Source: Sporosarcina sp. ACRSL
GTDB taxonomy: Bacteria; Bacillota; Bacilli; Bacillales_A; Planococcaceae
Length of the DNA: 64,000 bases
Assembly (NCBI RefSeq): GCF_022346605.1
Contig: NZ_JAKRNT010000001.1
Location: 372,001 to 436,000, forward strand
Direction: 5' to 3'
This document shows, one piece after another, positions 29,830-40,215 of the stretch. Position 1 is the stretch's first letter. Every line of letters begins with the position of its first letter. Both the position numbers and the translations under genes were made by a program. The notes below the pieces were generated by a model. That model was not told where the DNA came from and searched no databases. It was given only the letters and a program-made list of their open reading frames with translations.

Positions 29830-30002
29830 ACAGTTGGGATTCAATACCTGCCGGATTAAGTTGAAGCCTCCGGCGGATGTTACGGATTTTTAGGGGGATT
29901 TATCGAGCTAGCTCGATAAAAATCCGAACGCAATTACGCCGAGGCGTAATTGATTCAACAAACAACAACAACATAATCATTTGAAAATGGACAGTTGGGA
30001 TT
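29830..30002. repeat. Palindrome-rich element flanked by 12-bp direct repeats in the dapA-rnjB spacer
   Basis: ACAGTTGGGATT occurs at 29830-29841 and 29991-30002. Between them are a perfect palindrome centred on GAGCTAGCTC (about 29899-29920), an outer GGATTTTT/AAAAATCC pair, and CAATTACGCC-GA-GGCGTAATTG (29931-29952), a ten-pair hairpin with a 2-base loop. No coding signal. The spacer (29674-30086) otherwise holds the dapA terminator, a promoter and the rnjB ribosome-binding site. Confidence 0.7.
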
Positions 30003-30086
30003 AACATAAGCAAGTATAAAAAGCATACATAGACGGTTCAAGTTTTAACAACGGTCTTTTTCAAACAAAGTATAGGAGGAAACAAT

Positions 30087-31754
30087 GTGGCAAAAACAAA
30101 AAATGAAGTAATAAAAGTAATTCCGCTAGGAGGGGTCGGGGAAATCGGTAAGGCGATGTACGTAATTGAAATCGACGATGAACTTTTCATCGTAGATGCG
30201 GGTCTTATGTTCCCTGAAGGTGAAATGCTCGGAATTGACATCGTCATTCCAGACCTCACATACATCGAAGAGAATAAAGAGCGAGTGAAAGGGATCTTCT
30301 TAACGCATGGGCATGAAGATGCAATCGGATCCATCGCTTATCTGCTGCAAAAAGTGCAGGCTCCCGTATACGGTTCAAAACTGACACTTGCTCTCGCTAA
30401 GGAGCATCTGAAAGAAATGCCGGCACCTGCAGGCGTGAAATTCTTTGAAGTGACGAATAAGAGCCGAATGAACTTCAAACAGACGTATGTGACATTCTTC
30501 CATACGACGCACAGCATCCCTGACTCCCTCGGCATCGTCTTCCATACGAGCGAAGGAGCGATTGTCCATACCGGAGAATTCAAATTCGACCAATCAGCAA
30601 AAGGAAAATATCGACCAGATATCGCTAAGATGGCCGCGTTAGGGGAAGAAGGCGTTTTCATCTTGATGTCAGATTCAAATGAAGCGGAACGCCCAGGCTA
30701 TACAACTTCCGAATCTGTCATAGAAGACCGTCTGTCCAATACTTTCCATAGCGTGGAAGGGCGCATTCTTGTAGCCTTGTATGCTTCCAATTTCATCCGA
30801 ATTCAGCAAGTTTTTGATATAGCACTTGAAACGGGCAAAAAAGTTGCGGTCGTTGGAAAGAGCCTCGAAAGTTATTTTGAAGTTGGCAAGAGGTTGGGTT
30901 ATTTGCAAATTGACGAAGATACCGTTATCTCCGTAAAAGACATCGGGAAGTATTCTGATGACCAAATCGTCATTATCGTTACGGGTAATCAAGGCGAGCC
31001 GCTTGAGGCACTTGAAAAAATCGTCCGTAAATTCCATAAGGACATAAAAATCAAAGAGACGGATACAGTCCTTATTACATTCACGCCATCCCCGAGCATG
31101 GAAGTGTCCATGTACCAAATGGCGAATGAATTAGCAAAAGCCGGTGCAAACGTTATCACCGCTTCGAAAAATGTTCACGTATCCGGTCATGGAAGCCAAG
31201 AAGACTTGAAGCTGATGTTGAATTTAATGCAACCGAAATATTTTATTCCCATCCAAGGGGAATATAAAATGCTCATTGCCCATTCAAAACTCGCGCAGCA
31301 AGTCGGATTGCAAAAATCACAAATTTTCATTGCGGATAAAGGCGACATTGTCGAATATAAAAATGATAAAATGAGGATGAGCGGACGCGTGCAAGCAGGC
31401 AATATCCTGATTGACGGAATCGGTGTCGGAGATGTCGGCAATATTGTGTTGCGAGACAGGAAACTATTGTCGCAAGATGGCATTTTTACAGTCGTCATTA
31501 CATTAAGCCGCAAACAGAAAAAAATCGCTGCTGGCCCTGAAATCGTTTCACGTGGATTCGTATATGTAAGAGAGTCGGAGGAATTGCTCGATGAGTCGAG
31601 AAACCTCGTTCGGAAAATCGTGGAAAAGTATGTGAATAAAGATACGTTCGAATGGACAAACATAAAGCAAGAGATCCGCGATACATTAAGCTCATTTTTA
31701 TTCCAGCAAACGAAGAGAAGACCGATGATCATCCCGATTATTATGGAGTACTAA
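30087..31754 (+). CDS. rnjB: RNase J-family ribonuclease (RNase J2/RnjB-like)
   Basis: Metallo-beta-lactamase/beta-CASP protein, 555 aa, which with RNase J1 takes part in 5'-end-dependent RNA decay and maturation. Position after dapA and overall sequence match B. subtilis YmfA/RnjB. Metal-site motifs are altered: HGHED-A79 where J1 has HGHEDH, and HTG-E164 where J1 has HTGD. beta-CASP motifs ([17 protein letters not shown]) are intact. GTG 30087 follows TAGGAGGAAAC; the overlapping ATG at 30084 is out of frame. Likely a weak or structural partner of J1 (inference). Confidence 0.92.
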   Translation: MAKTKNEVIKVIPLGGVGEIGKAMYVIEIDDELFIVDAGLMFPEGEMLGIDIVIPDLTYIEENKERVKGIFLTHGHEDAIGSIAYLLQKVQAPVYGSKLTLALAKEHLKEMPAPAGVKFFEVTNKSRMNFKQTYVTFFHTTHSIPDSLGIVFHTSEGAIVHTGEFKFDQSAKGKYRPDIAKMAALGEEGVFILMSDSNEAERPGYTTSESVIEDRLSNTFHSVEGRILVALYASNFIRIQQVFDIALETGKKVAVVGKSLESYFEVGKRLGYLQIDEDTVISVKDIGKYSDDQIVIIVTGNQGEPLEALEKIVRKFHKDIKIKETDTVLITFTPSPSMEVSMYQMANELAKAGANVITASKNVHVSGHGSQEDLKLMLNLMQPKYFIPIQGEYKMLIAHSKLAQQVGLQKSQIFIADKGDIVEYKNDKMRMSGRVQAGNILIDGIGVGDVGNIVLRDRKLLSQDGIFTVVITLSRKQKKIAAGPEIVSRGFVYVRESEELLDESRNLVRKIVEKYVNKDTFEWTNIKQEIRDTLSSFLFQQTKRRPMIIPIIMEY

Positions 31755-31778
31755 ATTCGACACAACAAAAGAACTTGC

Positions 31779-31821
31779 AAAAGGATTTCCATGCCGACCT
31801 GACGGCGGGAAATCCTTTTTT
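31779..31821 (+). terminator. Intrinsic terminator after rnjB
   Basis: AAAGGATTTCC and GGAAATCCTTT pair, with an inner GCCG/CGGC helix, followed by six Ts. The spoIIIE ribosome-binding site follows directly. Confidence 0.85.
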
Positions 31822-31837
31822 ACAAAGGAGAAGTGAC

Positions 31838-34195
31838 ATGTCTAAAAAAGCGAAGAAAAAGAAAAAGAAAACGGCTGCTTCATCGAAAAAGAAAAGTGAT
31901 GGCCTCCATCCGCTCATTTACGAAGTGGGCGGTTTGACGATGATCGGCTTCGCTATCATTATCATTTTTGAGTTCGGGATGGTTGGAAGAGGGTTATCAT
32001 CTTTTGCAAGGCTATTATTTGGAAATTGGCATGGGGCTGTTCCTTTATTATTAATCGTCCAAGCGCTGCTATTCATGGTCAAACGAACAACGGTAGGATG
32101 GAATAACCGTATCGTAGGCGGCAGCTTATTTATACTTGCAAGCCTACTTTTATTCAGCCATATTCACTTGTTCAAGGAATTGTATGAGAGTAAAGTGCTC
32201 ATGTCCAATTCAGCTTTTAAAGAAACGTGGAAAGTTCTGATCACGAATGAAGGGATCACATCCCGAAGCGGCGCCCTCGGTGGTGGAATGGCGGGGGCTA
32301 TGCTTTTTGCCGTCTTCCATTCGTTATTCGATTCTGCGGGAGCGACAGTAGCTGGCGTCCTCCTGTTATTGATTGGCATTATTTTACTGACCGGAAAAGC
32401 GCTCGTCCCGTATATTGCAGAACATTATCCGAAACTGCTATCGTCAATTAAAACTAAATTGGAACGGAAAGAAAAAAACACGTCTAGAAAAAGTGGTCAA
32501 TCGAATCTGCCTAGAACGACTCGATCCAAAAAGACAATGGTCGAGGAGGACAAGTCGGATTACTCGACTGCTTCTGCAATCGATGAGCAAGAAGAGATTA
32601 TCTCCAAGCCGATTATTTCAGCATTTAATGACCGTATCGAGCCGAAATCTTCTATTGATGAGCAAGCGGCTGTCGTTGAGAAAGCAGTAGAGAATGATCA
32701 AACAGAGAATCCGGAAGTCGAGGAAGTGCCCACTTATTCGGGTGTATCGGGCGAAGAGGAAAATGTATCATACATTTTGCCGCCTCCATCATTACTTCGA
32801 CAAACGCCATCGAATGATCAGTCTGCGGAATATGAGTCTATCCATGCGAACGCCCAAAAACTTGAAAGGACTTTTTTAAGCTTTGGTGTTAAAGCAAAAG
32901 TCACTCAAGTCCACTTAGGACCAGCCGTCACAAAATATGAAGTACTGCCTGATACTGGAGTCAAAGTGAGTAGAATCGTCAGCTTAGCCGATGATATTGC
33001 CCTTGCCCTTGCAGCGAGTGATATTAGAATCGAAGCCCCTATTCCGGGTAAATCTGCTGTCGGTATTGAAGTGCCAAACAATGCAGTTGCAATTGTCAGT
33101 TTGCGGGAAGTGATCGAATCGAAGGAAAACAACCGTCCCGATTCGAAGCTTAGTATCGTTCTCGGTAGAGATGTGACTGGACAAGCGATGATGGCTGAAT
33201 TGAATAAGATGCCGCATGTTCTCGTTGCTGGGTCGACGGGAAGCGGAAAAAGTGTATGTATCAATGGGATCATTATCAGTATATTAATGCGCGCAAAGCC
33301 GCATGAAGTGAAGATGATGATGATCGATCCGAAAATGGTCGAGTTGAATGTCTACAATGGCGTTCCGCATCTATTGGCACCTGTCGTGACGGATCCACGA
33401 AAAGCGTCTCAAGCATTGAAAAAAGTTGTTTCCGAGATGGAAAGAAGATACGAACTGTTTTCCCATACAGGAACACGCAATATTGAAGGATATAATGATC
33501 ATATTGAACAGTGGAATGAAGAGAATGATGAAAAGCATCCACGAATGCCGTATATCGTTGTAATTGTGGACGAACTTGCAGACTTAATGATGGTTGCTTC
33601 AAGCGATGTAGAAGACTCTATTACACGGCTTGCTCAAATGGCCCGTGCAGCTGGAATCCATTTGATTATCGCAACGCAGCGGCCGAGCGTGGACGTCATT
33701 ACAGGAATTATTAAAGCAAATATCCCGTCGAGGATCGCTTTTGCCGTTTCTTCCGCAGTTGATTCGAGGACAATATTAGACGGAGCCGGAGCTGAAAAGC
33801 TATTAGGACGTGGGGATATGCTATTTCTGCCTGCAGGCGCGTCCAAGCCGGTGAGAGTCCAAGGGGCATTCGTTTCCGATCAGGAAGTTGAAGCTGTCGT
33901 AGATTTCGTCATCCAGCAACAAAAAGCCCAATATCAGGAAGAGATGATTCCGACGGAAGTCGAAGAAATTCAGCCGCATGAAGAGACAGATGAGTTGTAC
34001 GATGAGGCGGTCCAACTCGTTTTAGAAATGCAGACTGCATCCGTATCTATGCTGCAAAGACGTTTTCGTATAGGTTATTCAAGAGCTGCCAGGATTGTAG
34101 ACCAAATGGAAATGAGAGGGGTCGTAGGACCTCCGGAGGGCAGTAAACCGAGACAAGTCCTGATATCAGCTACTGAGGTCGATTATCATTCATGA
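31838..34195 (+). CDS. spoIIIE: DNA translocase SpoIIIE (FtsK family)
   Basis: Membrane-anchored hexameric ATPase pumping the chromosome into the forespore and clearing trapped DNA from septa. 785 aa. Lys-rich start, four membrane segments (~29-46, 66-81, 92-108, 145-190), and an acidic linker. Walker A GSTGSGKS lies near 466, Walker B in [14 protein letters not shown], then [11 protein letters not shown]-terminal winged-helix gamma domain ([22 protein letters not shown]) reads orienting sequences. ATG 31838 follows AAGGAGAAG. The tepA gene that I expect before it from B. subtilis is absent. Confidence 0.97.
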   Translation: MSKKAKKKKKKTAASSKKKSDGLHPLIYEVGGLTMIGFAIIIIFEFGMVGRGLSSFARLLFGNWHGAVPLLLIVQALLFMVKRTTVGWNNRIVGGSLFILASLLLFSHIHLFKELYESKVLMSNSAFKETWKVLITNEGITSRSGALGGGMAGAMLFAVFHSLFDSAGATVAGVLLLLIGIILLTGKALVPYIAEHYPKLLSSIKTKLERKEKNTSRKSGQSNLPRTTRSKKTMVEEDKSDYSTASAIDEQEEIISKPIISAFNDRIEPKSSIDEQAAVVEKAVENDQTENPEVEEVPTYSGVSGEEENVSYILPPPSLLRQTPSNDQSAEYESIHANAQKLERTFLSFGVKAKVTQVHLGPAVTKYEVLPDTGVKVSRIVSLADDIALALAASDIRIEAPIPGKSAVGIEVPNNAVAIVSLREVIESKENNRPDSKLSIVLGRDVTGQAMMAELNKMPHVLVAGSTGSGKSVCINGIIISILMRAKPHEVKMMMIDPKMVELNVYNGVPHLLAPVVTDPRKASQALKKVVSEMERRYELFSHTGTRNIEGYNDHIEQWNEENDEKHPRMPYIVVIVDELADLMMVASSDVEDSITRLAQMARAAGIHLIIATQRPSVDVITGIIKANIPSRIAFAVSSAVDSRTILDGAGAEKLLGRGDMLFLPAGASKPVRVQGAFVSDQEVEAVVDFVIQQQKAQYQEEMIPTEVEEIQPHEETDELYDEAVQLVLEMQTASVSMLQRRFRIGYSRAARIVDQMEMRGVVGPPEGSKPRQVLISATEVDYHS

Positions 34196-34250
34196 AAAGC
34201 GTGACAAAAGAAGTACATTTTTTATGGATTTTTCAAGGTTTCATTGTTTT

Positions 34251-34279
34251 TTGAAAAACAGATGTTTATTTTGTAGTAT
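34251..34279 (+). promoter_or_regulatory. Probable promoter for the GntR gene
   Basis: TTGAAA (34251-34256), 17-bp spacer, TAGTAT (34274-34279). A second candidate is TTGTAG (34271) with TATGGA (34293). The region is AT-rich, and TTTTTCAA/TTGAAAAA just upstream can form a hairpin. Confidence 0.45.
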
Positions 34280-34356
34280 GAAAATGATATAGTATGGATG
34301 ATTAACAAATAGGGTAACACATCAGAGGTCTAACATCATCGAGATGGGGGATTAAA

Positions 34357-35085
34357 ATGGTTGTGAAAACAGATCAAAGGCATTTATACGTGCAAGTGAT
34401 CGAGCGATTGAAAGAAGATATCGACGCTGGAATCTTTAAGGAAAATGAAAGATTCCCATCAGAGTTTGAGCTTGCTAGAACTCTTGGTGTCAGTAGGGCA
34501 ACGCTTCGGGAAGCTTTACGAGTCCTTGAAGAGGAAAAAATTATTGTCCGTAAACACGGCGTCGGCACTTTCGTAAATCCACGACCATTATTTTCTTCTG
34601 GCATTGAACAGCTATCGAGTATTTCGTCCATGATACGAGATGCAGGAATGGTTCCTGGAACCATATTCATGGATGTACAGGAGAACCTTCCAAATGATGA
34701 GATGATAGAGAAATTTGATTGTGAGCCGGATGATAGTCTCGTAACAATTAAAAGAGTGAGGACAGCAGACGGGGAACCCGTCGTTTACTGTGTTGACCAA
34801 GTACTCTCCAAAAATCTTGAAGCAGGTTCGGACGTCCTGTTGAACGACTCTATCTTTGACTTGATTGAAAAATCTGAGGAGATCAGAATTGTACAGGCGG
34901 TGGCGAATATTGAACCTGTCGGGTACGACGATGAAGCGTCATCGATATTAAGATGCGGAGTCGACATTCCACTTCTCGTATTGCTGCAGCATCATTATAG
35001 TGAGGAAGGCGAAATGGTCCTTTACTCCAAAAACTATTTCAGGGCTGATAAATTCAGCTTCCATGTAGTCCGAAAAAGGGTATAA
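34357..35085 (+). CDS. ymfC: GntR-family (HutC/YmfC subfamily) transcription regulator
   Basis: 242 aa. N-terminal winged helix-turn-helix (residues ~10-75: FPSEFELARTLGVSRATLREALRVLEEE and VRKHGVGTFV, as adjoining motifs) and C-terminal UTRA ligand domain (~95-238). It sits directly before a BMP-type nucleoside importer on the same strand, so it is the obvious candidate regulator of that operon. The effector cannot be read from sequence. ATG follows GATGGGGG. Confidence 0.9.
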   Translation: MVVKTDQRHLYVQVIERLKEDIDAGIFKENERFPSEFELARTLGVSRATLREALRVLEEEKIIVRKHGVGTFVNPRPLFSSGIEQLSSISSMIRDAGMVPGTIFMDVQENLPNDEMIEKFDCEPDDSLVTIKRVRTADGEPVVYCVDQVLSKNLEAGSDVLLNDSIFDLIEKSEEIRIVQAVANIEPVGYDDEASSILRCGVDIPLLVLLQHHYSEEGEMVLYSKNYFRADKFSFHVVRKRV

Positions 35086-35125
35086 GGCATATTTTAAAAA
35101 GCAACAGGCTAGCAATCTTCCATTT

Positions 35126-35165
35126 GACGGGCAGAAAATGCATTTGCAATGACCGCCTGTCTTTT
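35126..35165 (+). terminator. Weak terminator-like hairpin after the GntR gene
   Basis: GACGGGC (35126-35132) pairs with GCCTGTC (35155-35161), one G.T pair, followed by TTTT. The loop holds the palindrome AAATGCATTT, which could instead be an operator. Low confidence either way. Confidence 0.35.
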
Positions 35166-35257
35166 GGACTGCCAATAAACGGCTTTTCAAATGTGCATTA
35201 AAGACGTTCTTACGTCATATTGAATACCAAAAATAAAACAAGGGAGGTCCAAAATCA

Positions 35258-36325
35258 ATGAGCAAACGTAAATACGGACTTGCATTATCATTGGTACTCG
35301 CAGCAGGCACGCTACTTGGCGCATGCGGCACGGACAAAGACACAGAAAAAGACAATTCATCTTCTACAGGTGGAAACGAATCAGATTTTTCTCTAGCGAT
35401 GGTTACGGATGTCGGCGGTGTTGACGACAAATCATTCAACCAATCTGCTTGGGAAGGAATCCAACAATTTGGTAAAGACAATGGATTGAGTGAAGGGGAC
35501 GGCGGTTACGCATACCTTCAATCAAAAGGGGAAGCGGACTATACTTCCAATCTGAATGCGCTTACTCGTCGTAATTTTGACTTAGTTTTCGGAGTCGGTT
35601 TCTTGATGGAAGAAGCGATCAATACAATCGCTGAACAGCAACCAGATACAAACTATGCGATCATCGATGGAGAAGTCGATCAGCCAAACGTTGCTAGCGT
35701 CATGTTCAAAGAGCAGGAAGGTGCGTTCCTAGCTGGAGTAGCAGCGGCCTTAATGACAAAAACTGATAAAATCGGTTTTGTCGGCGGTATGGAAATTCCG
35801 GTTATCGAACGTTTTGAAGCTGGATTTGTAGCAGGTGTTGCAGCAGTAAATCCAGACATCAAAGTAGATGTTAAGTATACTGGAGCATTTGACAAAGCTG
35901 AGCTCGGTAAAGCGGAAGCTGGACGTATGTATTCTTCAGGCATTGACATCATTTTCCACGCAGCAGGCGGAACAGGTAACGGGGTATTTGCTGAAGCGAA
36001 AGAACGTAAACAAGCAGATAAAGATGCGAACGTATGGGTTATCGGTGTTGACTCCGATCAGTACGATGAAGGTCAAGTCGGCGATGATAACATCACATTG
36101 ACATCAATGCTTAAACGTGTGGATGTAGCGGTTCAAGATATTGCAGGACTTGCTATGGAAGGTAAATTTCCTGGCGGTGAAACGAAAGTTTATGGAATTG
36201 AAGACGATGGTGTCGGATTAGCAGATTCTCGTGGTGCGATTCCTCAAGACGTATTGGATCAAATAGAAGAGTTTAAACAAAAGATTGCAAACGGTGAAAT
36301 CGAAGTACCAGAATTCGCTGAATAA
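35258..36325 (+). CDS. BMP-family nucleoside-binding lipoprotein of an ABC importer
   Basis: 355 aa extracellular solute-binding protein. Lipoprotein signal: basic start, hydrophobic core, lipobox LGAC with the modified Cys at 23, then a Ser/Asp-rich linker. The mature part has the BMP/Med signature ([38 protein letters not shown]). It delivers purine-type nucleosides in characterised homologues (B. subtilis NupN/YufN, TmpC); exact ligand not visible. First gene of a four-gene importer, with GGGAGGT before ATG. A weak terminator after it may keep its expression above the rest. Confidence 0.92.
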   Translation: MSKRKYGLALSLVLAAGTLLGACGTDKDTEKDNSSSTGGNESDFSLAMVTDVGGVDDKSFNQSAWEGIQQFGKDNGLSEGDGGYAYLQSKGEADYTSNLNALTRRNFDLVFGVGFLMEEAINTIAEQQPDTNYAIIDGEVDQPNVASVMFKEQEGAFLAGVAAALMTKTDKIGFVGGMEIPVIERFEAGFVAGVAAVNPDIKVDVKYTGAFDKAELGKAEAGRMYSSGIDIIFHAAGGTGNGVFAEAKERKQADKDANVWVIGVDSDQYDEGQVGDDNITLTSMLKRVDVAVQDIAGLAMEGKFPGGETKVYGIEDDGVGLADSRGAIPQDVLDQIEEFKQKIANGEIEVPEFAE

Positions 36326-36341
36326 TAATTATTAAAACGAG

Positions 36342-36363
36342 GGCCGGTTTAGTCCGGCCTTTG
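36342..36363 (+). terminator. Partial terminator after the binding lipoprotein gene
   Basis: GGCCGG/CCGGCC stem with a 6-base loop followed by only TTTG, so leaky. That fits a transcript rich in binding protein with read-through to the transporter genes. Confidence 0.6.
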
Positions 36364-36486
36364 TTATGTAGATAATGAATCTGGGAATAAAAGGATAGAC
36401 TAAAAGGTTTTTAATTAAAAATCTTTTATTGTATTCATTTTATTTTCCAATATAAAGAGAAACTATTATACAAGGAAGTGAATCCA

Positions 36487-38043
36487 TTGGAATATGTCAT
36501 TGAGATGTTGAACATTACGAAGCAATTCGGTAATTTCCGTGCGAATGACAATATCACTTTGCAATTGAAAAAAGGAGAAATCCATGCATTGCTTGGTGAA
36601 AATGGTGCCGGCAAATCAACATTGATGAATGTGCTGTTCGGACTTTACCAGCCTGAAGAAGGCGAAATCCGCGTAAACGGGAAAAAGGTCAATGTGACAA
36701 GTCCAAATGTTGCAAACGATCTCGGAATAGGAATGGTTCACCAACATTTCATGCTCGTCGAAAACTTAACTGTTACCGAAAATATTATTTTAGGCAGTGA
36801 GCCGAAGAAGATGGGTGTCGTCAACAGTAAAGATGCGGCAAAGAAAGTGGCCGAACTATCAAAACTTTACGGATTAAATGTCGACCCTTATGCGAAAATC
36901 GAAGACATTTCAGTTGGCATGCAACAACGTGTTGAAATCCTAAAATCACTCTATCGTGGAGCAAATATACTGATTTTCGACGAGCCGACAGCTTCCTTGA
37001 CACCTCAGGAAATACAAGAATTGATTGGAATCATGAAAAAGCTTATTACGGAAGGCAAATCGATCATTCTCATCACTCATAAGCTACAAGAGATCATGGA
37101 TGTTTCCGATCGAGTCACCGTCATCCGGAAGGGGCAAGGAATCGGTACGGTCGTGACTTCCGAAACAAACCCTGAAGAACTTGCAACGTTGATGGTTGGA
37201 AGACAGGTTACATTCAAGACGGAAAAAGGTCCTTCCCATCCTCAAGAAGAAGTGTTGAAGATTGAGAATCTTGTTGTCTTGGATTATCGGGGGATTGAAA
37301 AAGTAAGAGGGTTGAATCTATCTGTTCGCAAAGGCGAGATTGTCGGCCTTGCGGGAATTGACGGAAACGGGCAATCCGAATTGATAGAAGCGATTACAGG
37401 CTTACGGAAAGTGAAGAGCGGCAAAATCACGATTAATTCAAAAGACGTGACAGGTTTGAAACCAAGAAAAATTACGGAAGCAGGCATGGGTCACATTCCG
37501 CAAGACCGTCACAAACACGGACTTGTCCTTGACTTCTCTGTTGGTTATAACGCTGCCTTACAAGAGTATTATCAATTGCCATATTCCAAAAACGGAATTA
37601 TGAATTATGATGCCATCACTGAAAAAGCGAATCAAATTATAGAAGAATTTGATGTCCGGACGCAAGGAGAGCACGAGTTAGCCCGTGCCTTATCCGGAGG
37701 AAACCAGCAAAAACTCATTATTGGACGTGAGGTTTCTCGGGATCCCGACCTGCTCATCGCGGCATTGCCGACAAGGGGACTCGATGTCGGAGCAATCGAA
37801 TTCATTCATAAAAGGCTCATTGAGCAACGGGACAAAGGGAAGGCCGTATTTCTCATCTCCTTTGAACTTGATGAAGTCATGAATGTTTCCGACCGGATTG
37901 CAGTTATTCACGATGGCCAGATCGTCGATACGGTCATCCCATCGGAAACAAACGAACAGGAACTCGGTCTTTTAATGGCCGGTCATTCAAAGGAAGAGAA
38001 GGAGCAACATGCAATGAAAGAAGGTGCGGATCGAGATGTCTAA
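36487..38043 (+). CDS. Nucleoside ABC transporter ATP-binding protein (two fused ATPase domains)
   Basis: 518 aa with two nucleotide-binding domains, as in RbsA/NupO-type proteins. Domain 1 has Walker A GENGAGKST (38-46), the signature-like ISVGMQQRVE and FDEPTASLTPQE. Domain 2 has a degenerate Walker A (GIDGNGQSE) and an intact LSGGNQQK. Its Walker B reads LLIAALPTRGLD, where Ala replaces the usual acidic residue, as is common in this family. I start at TTG 36487 (eight bases after AAGGAAG, giving MEYVIEMLNI). GTG 36478 overlaps the site. Confidence 0.92.
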   Translation: MEYVIEMLNITKQFGNFRANDNITLQLKKGEIHALLGENGAGKSTLMNVLFGLYQPEEGEIRVNGKKVNVTSPNVANDLGIGMVHQHFMLVENLTVTENIILGSEPKKMGVVNSKDAAKKVAELSKLYGLNVDPYAKIEDISVGMQQRVEILKSLYRGANILIFDEPTASLTPQEIQELIGIMKKLITEGKSIILITHKLQEIMDVSDRVTVIRKGQGIGTVVTSETNPEELATLMVGRQVTFKTEKGPSHPQEEVLKIENLVVLDYRGIEKVRGLNLSVRKGEIVGLAGIDGNGQSELIEAITGLRKVKSGKITINSKDVTGLKPRKITEAGMGHIPQDRHKHGLVLDFSVGYNAALQEYYQLPYSKNGIMNYDAITEKANQIIEEFDVRTQGEHELARALSGGNQQKLIIGREVSRDPDLLIAALPTRGLDVGAIEFIHKRLIEQRDKGKAVFLISFELDEVMNVSDRIAVIHDGQIVDTVIPSETNEQELGLLMAGHSKEEKEQHAMKEGADRDV

Positions 38044-39082
38044 TAGAGTTATCAACATTTTAGTGCCAGCCATTTCGATCATCCTCGGTTTACTCGTCGG
38101 TGCTGCCGTTATGCTCTTCAGTGGCTATGACCCAGTGGCTGGTTATATTGCATTATGGAATGGTATATTCGGAGATAGCTATGCAATCGGTGAAACGATT
38201 CGACAAATTAGTCCCTATATCCTTGCAGGTCTGGCAGTAGCTTTTGCTTTCCGAACAGGACTTTTCAATATCGGTGTTGAGGGCCAACTCATGGTCGGAT
38301 GGTTTGCTGCCGTTTATGTGGGATCAACGTTTGAATTGCCGATGTACATTCATTTGCCTTTCTCTTTGCTAGCCGCAGCAGTGGCAGGAGCACTATGGGG
38401 ATTAGTGCCAGGCATTTTGAAAGCGGCGCTACGTGTCCACGAAGTTATTGTCACGATTATGATGAACTATATTGCTCTCCACGTCGTAAATGCATTGATT
38501 AAAACAGTATCTGGTGGGAGCTATAAAACGGATAGGATACAGCCGACTGCATCTTTACGCTCGGACTTCCTATCGAATTTGACTGATTACTCCACACTCC
38601 ATTACGGTATTTTTGTGGCGCTTATTATGGCTGTTGTCATGTGGTTCATTCTCGAAAAGACGAAAACAGGTTTCGAATTGAAGTCGGTTGGATTCAATGA
38701 GAATGCATCCCAATATGCCGGTATGAACGTAAATAAAAATATTATTCTATCGATGGTCATCTCGGGTGCTTTTGCAGGTCTCGGAGGAGCGATGGAAGGA
38801 CTTGGTACTTTCGGAAGCATGACGAACCAAGCAGGATTTACTGGAATCGGATTTGACGGAATTGCCGTTGCATTGCTTGGGGCGAACTCTCCACTCGGTG
38901 TCATTTTCGGAGCTTCATTATTCGGCTCTCTGAAATACGGAGCGAATAATATGCCGAATGCCGCTAATATTCCACTAGAAATCGTTTCAATCGTCATTGC
39001 ACTCATTATCTTCTTTGTTGCGTGCGGATATATCATCCGGGTAGGACTGCAACGATTGAATAAGAAAAAGGAGGCGAAATGA
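38036..39082 (+). CDS. Nucleoside ABC transporter permease 1
   Basis: 348 aa integral membrane subunit of the branched-chain/nucleoside permease family, with about eight to nine hydrophobic segments and the FRTGLFNIGVEGQLMVGW motif after the third. Homologous to NupP/YufP. ATG 38036 overlaps the end of the ATPase gene by 8 bp, showing coupling; GTG 38024 in frame has no separate site. Confidence 0.92.
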   Translation: MSNRVINILVPAISIILGLLVGAAVMLFSGYDPVAGYIALWNGIFGDSYAIGETIRQISPYILAGLAVAFAFRTGLFNIGVEGQLMVGWFAAVYVGSTFELPMYIHLPFSLLAAAVAGALWGLVPGILKAALRVHEVIVTIMMNYIALHVVNALIKTVSGGSYKTDRIQPTASLRSDFLSNLTDYSTLHYGIFVALIMAVVMWFILEKTKTGFELKSVGFNENASQYAGMNVNKNIILSMVISGAFAGLGGAMEGLGTFGSMTNQAGFTGIGFDGIAVALLGANSPLGVIFGASLFGSLKYGANNMPNAANIPLEIVSIVIALIIFFVACGYIIRVGLQRLNKKKEAK

Positions 39083-39083
39083 C

Positions 39084-40049
39084 ATGAGCTTTTTAGAAGT
39101 GCTTTATTTTATGGTACCAACTTCAATTGCTTATGCCGCTCCTCTCATTCTCACTGCTATCGGTGGCGTGTTCTCTGAACGCTCCGGCGTAGTTAATATT
39201 GGACTTGAAGGACTTATGGTCATGGGTGCCTTTATAGGAATTGTCTTTAACTTGGCATATGCAGACGTATTCGGTGGCTGGACGCCATGGATTGCATTAC
39301 TAGTAGCGATGCTCGTTTCTGCAATCTTTTCAATTATGCATGCTGTAGCATCTGTCTCTTTCCGTGCGGACCAAGTTGTTTCCGGGGTAGCGATCAATAT
39401 GCTCGGTATTGCGATTGCCTTGTTCTCTGTAAAAATGATATTCGGGAAAGGGCAAACGGATTTCATCCAACATAAAATCCCGCGTGTCAATATTCCGATT
39501 TTGCAGGACATCCCTTTTATCGGACCGATGTTGTTCAAATCAGTTTATGGAACCTCTGTTATGGCAATCCTAATTGCGGTCATTGCATGGTTCGTCATTT
39601 ATAAGACGCCTTTTGGTCTTCGCCTTCGTTCAGTAGGTGAGCATCCGATGGCAGCTGACACAATGGGAATCAATGTGGCGAAAATCCGTTATACAGCCGT
39701 CATCCTTTCCGGAGGTCTTGCTGGAATTGGCGGAGCAATCTATTCACAAACAATGACAGGCGATTTCGGTCATGCAACGATCAATGGTCAAGGATTTATG
39801 GCATTGGCTGCAATGATTTTCGGGAAATGGCATCCAATTGGTGCAATGGGAGCCGCCCTATTTTTCGGATTTGCACAAGCACTTGCAATTAGTGCGGGGT
39901 CAATCGACATCGACTTCATCCAAAAAATCCCGTCTGTCTACTTCCACATCCTTCCGTATGTGTTAACAATTCTTGCTCTAGCTGGTTTCATTGGGAAGGC
40001 GAACGCTCCGAAAGCGAGCGGTGTTCCTTACATTAAAGGTAGTAGATAA
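39084..40049 (+). CDS. Nucleoside ABC transporter permease 2
   Basis: 321 aa second permease (NupQ/YufQ-like). Carries the related GVFSERSGVVNIGLEGLMVMGA motif, in two adjoining parts, and NGQGFMALAAMIFGKWHP. It begins one base after permease 1, with AAGGAGG in the preceding gene. Last gene of the importer, closed by a strong terminator. Confidence 0.92.
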   Translation: MSFLEVLYFMVPTSIAYAAPLILTAIGGVFSERSGVVNIGLEGLMVMGAFIGIVFNLAYADVFGGWTPWIALLVAMLVSAIFSIMHAVASVSFRADQVVSGVAINMLGIAIALFSVKMIFGKGQTDFIQHKIPRVNIPILQDIPFIGPMLFKSVYGTSVMAILIAVIAWFVIYKTPFGLRLRSVGEHPMAADTMGINVAKIRYTAVILSGGLAGIGGAIYSQTMTGDFGHATINGQGFMALAAMIFGKWHPIGAMGAALFFGFAQALAISAGSIDIDFIQKIPSVYFHILPYVLTILALAGFIGKANAPKASGVPYIKGSR

Positions 40050-40058
40050 TCGAGTAAG

Positions 40059-40096
40059 ACCGCCTGGATTCCCAATTGTTGGGACCAGGCGGTTTT
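40059..40096 (+). terminator. Strong intrinsic terminator after the nucleoside importer
   Basis: ACCGCCTGG/CCAGGCGGT outer stem and TCCCAA/TTGGGA inner stem form one long hairpin, followed by TTTT. Confidence 0.9.
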
Positions 40097-40186
40097 GGTA
40101 TTATCTGATTCTCTAAAAGGTAAACTGGAAAGACGTTTATTTTGCCATGCATATGCGATGAAATGTATATTGTATGGAGGTATTCG

Positions 40187-40192
40187 TATAAT
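40187..40192 (+). promoter_or_regulatory. -10 element for the ymfF operon
   Basis: Perfect TATAAT 24 bp before ymfF. The -35 (TGTATA at 40164) is poor. Confidence 0.35.
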
Positions 40193-40215
40193 AAAGAAAA
40201 AAACGAGGTGTCCGT

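Noticed and set aside
35086-35257. Purine-type riboswitch before the nucleoside importer
   Set aside because: No conserved purine-aptamer core or loops. Only a weak hairpin and a small palindrome are visible; a GntR operator is more plausible.
37725-37800. Inactivating mutation in the second ATPase domain of the nucleoside ABC protein (Walker B Asp to Ala)
   Set aside because: A degenerate second domain is usual in RbsA/NupO-type fused ATPases, so it is not an unusual loss.
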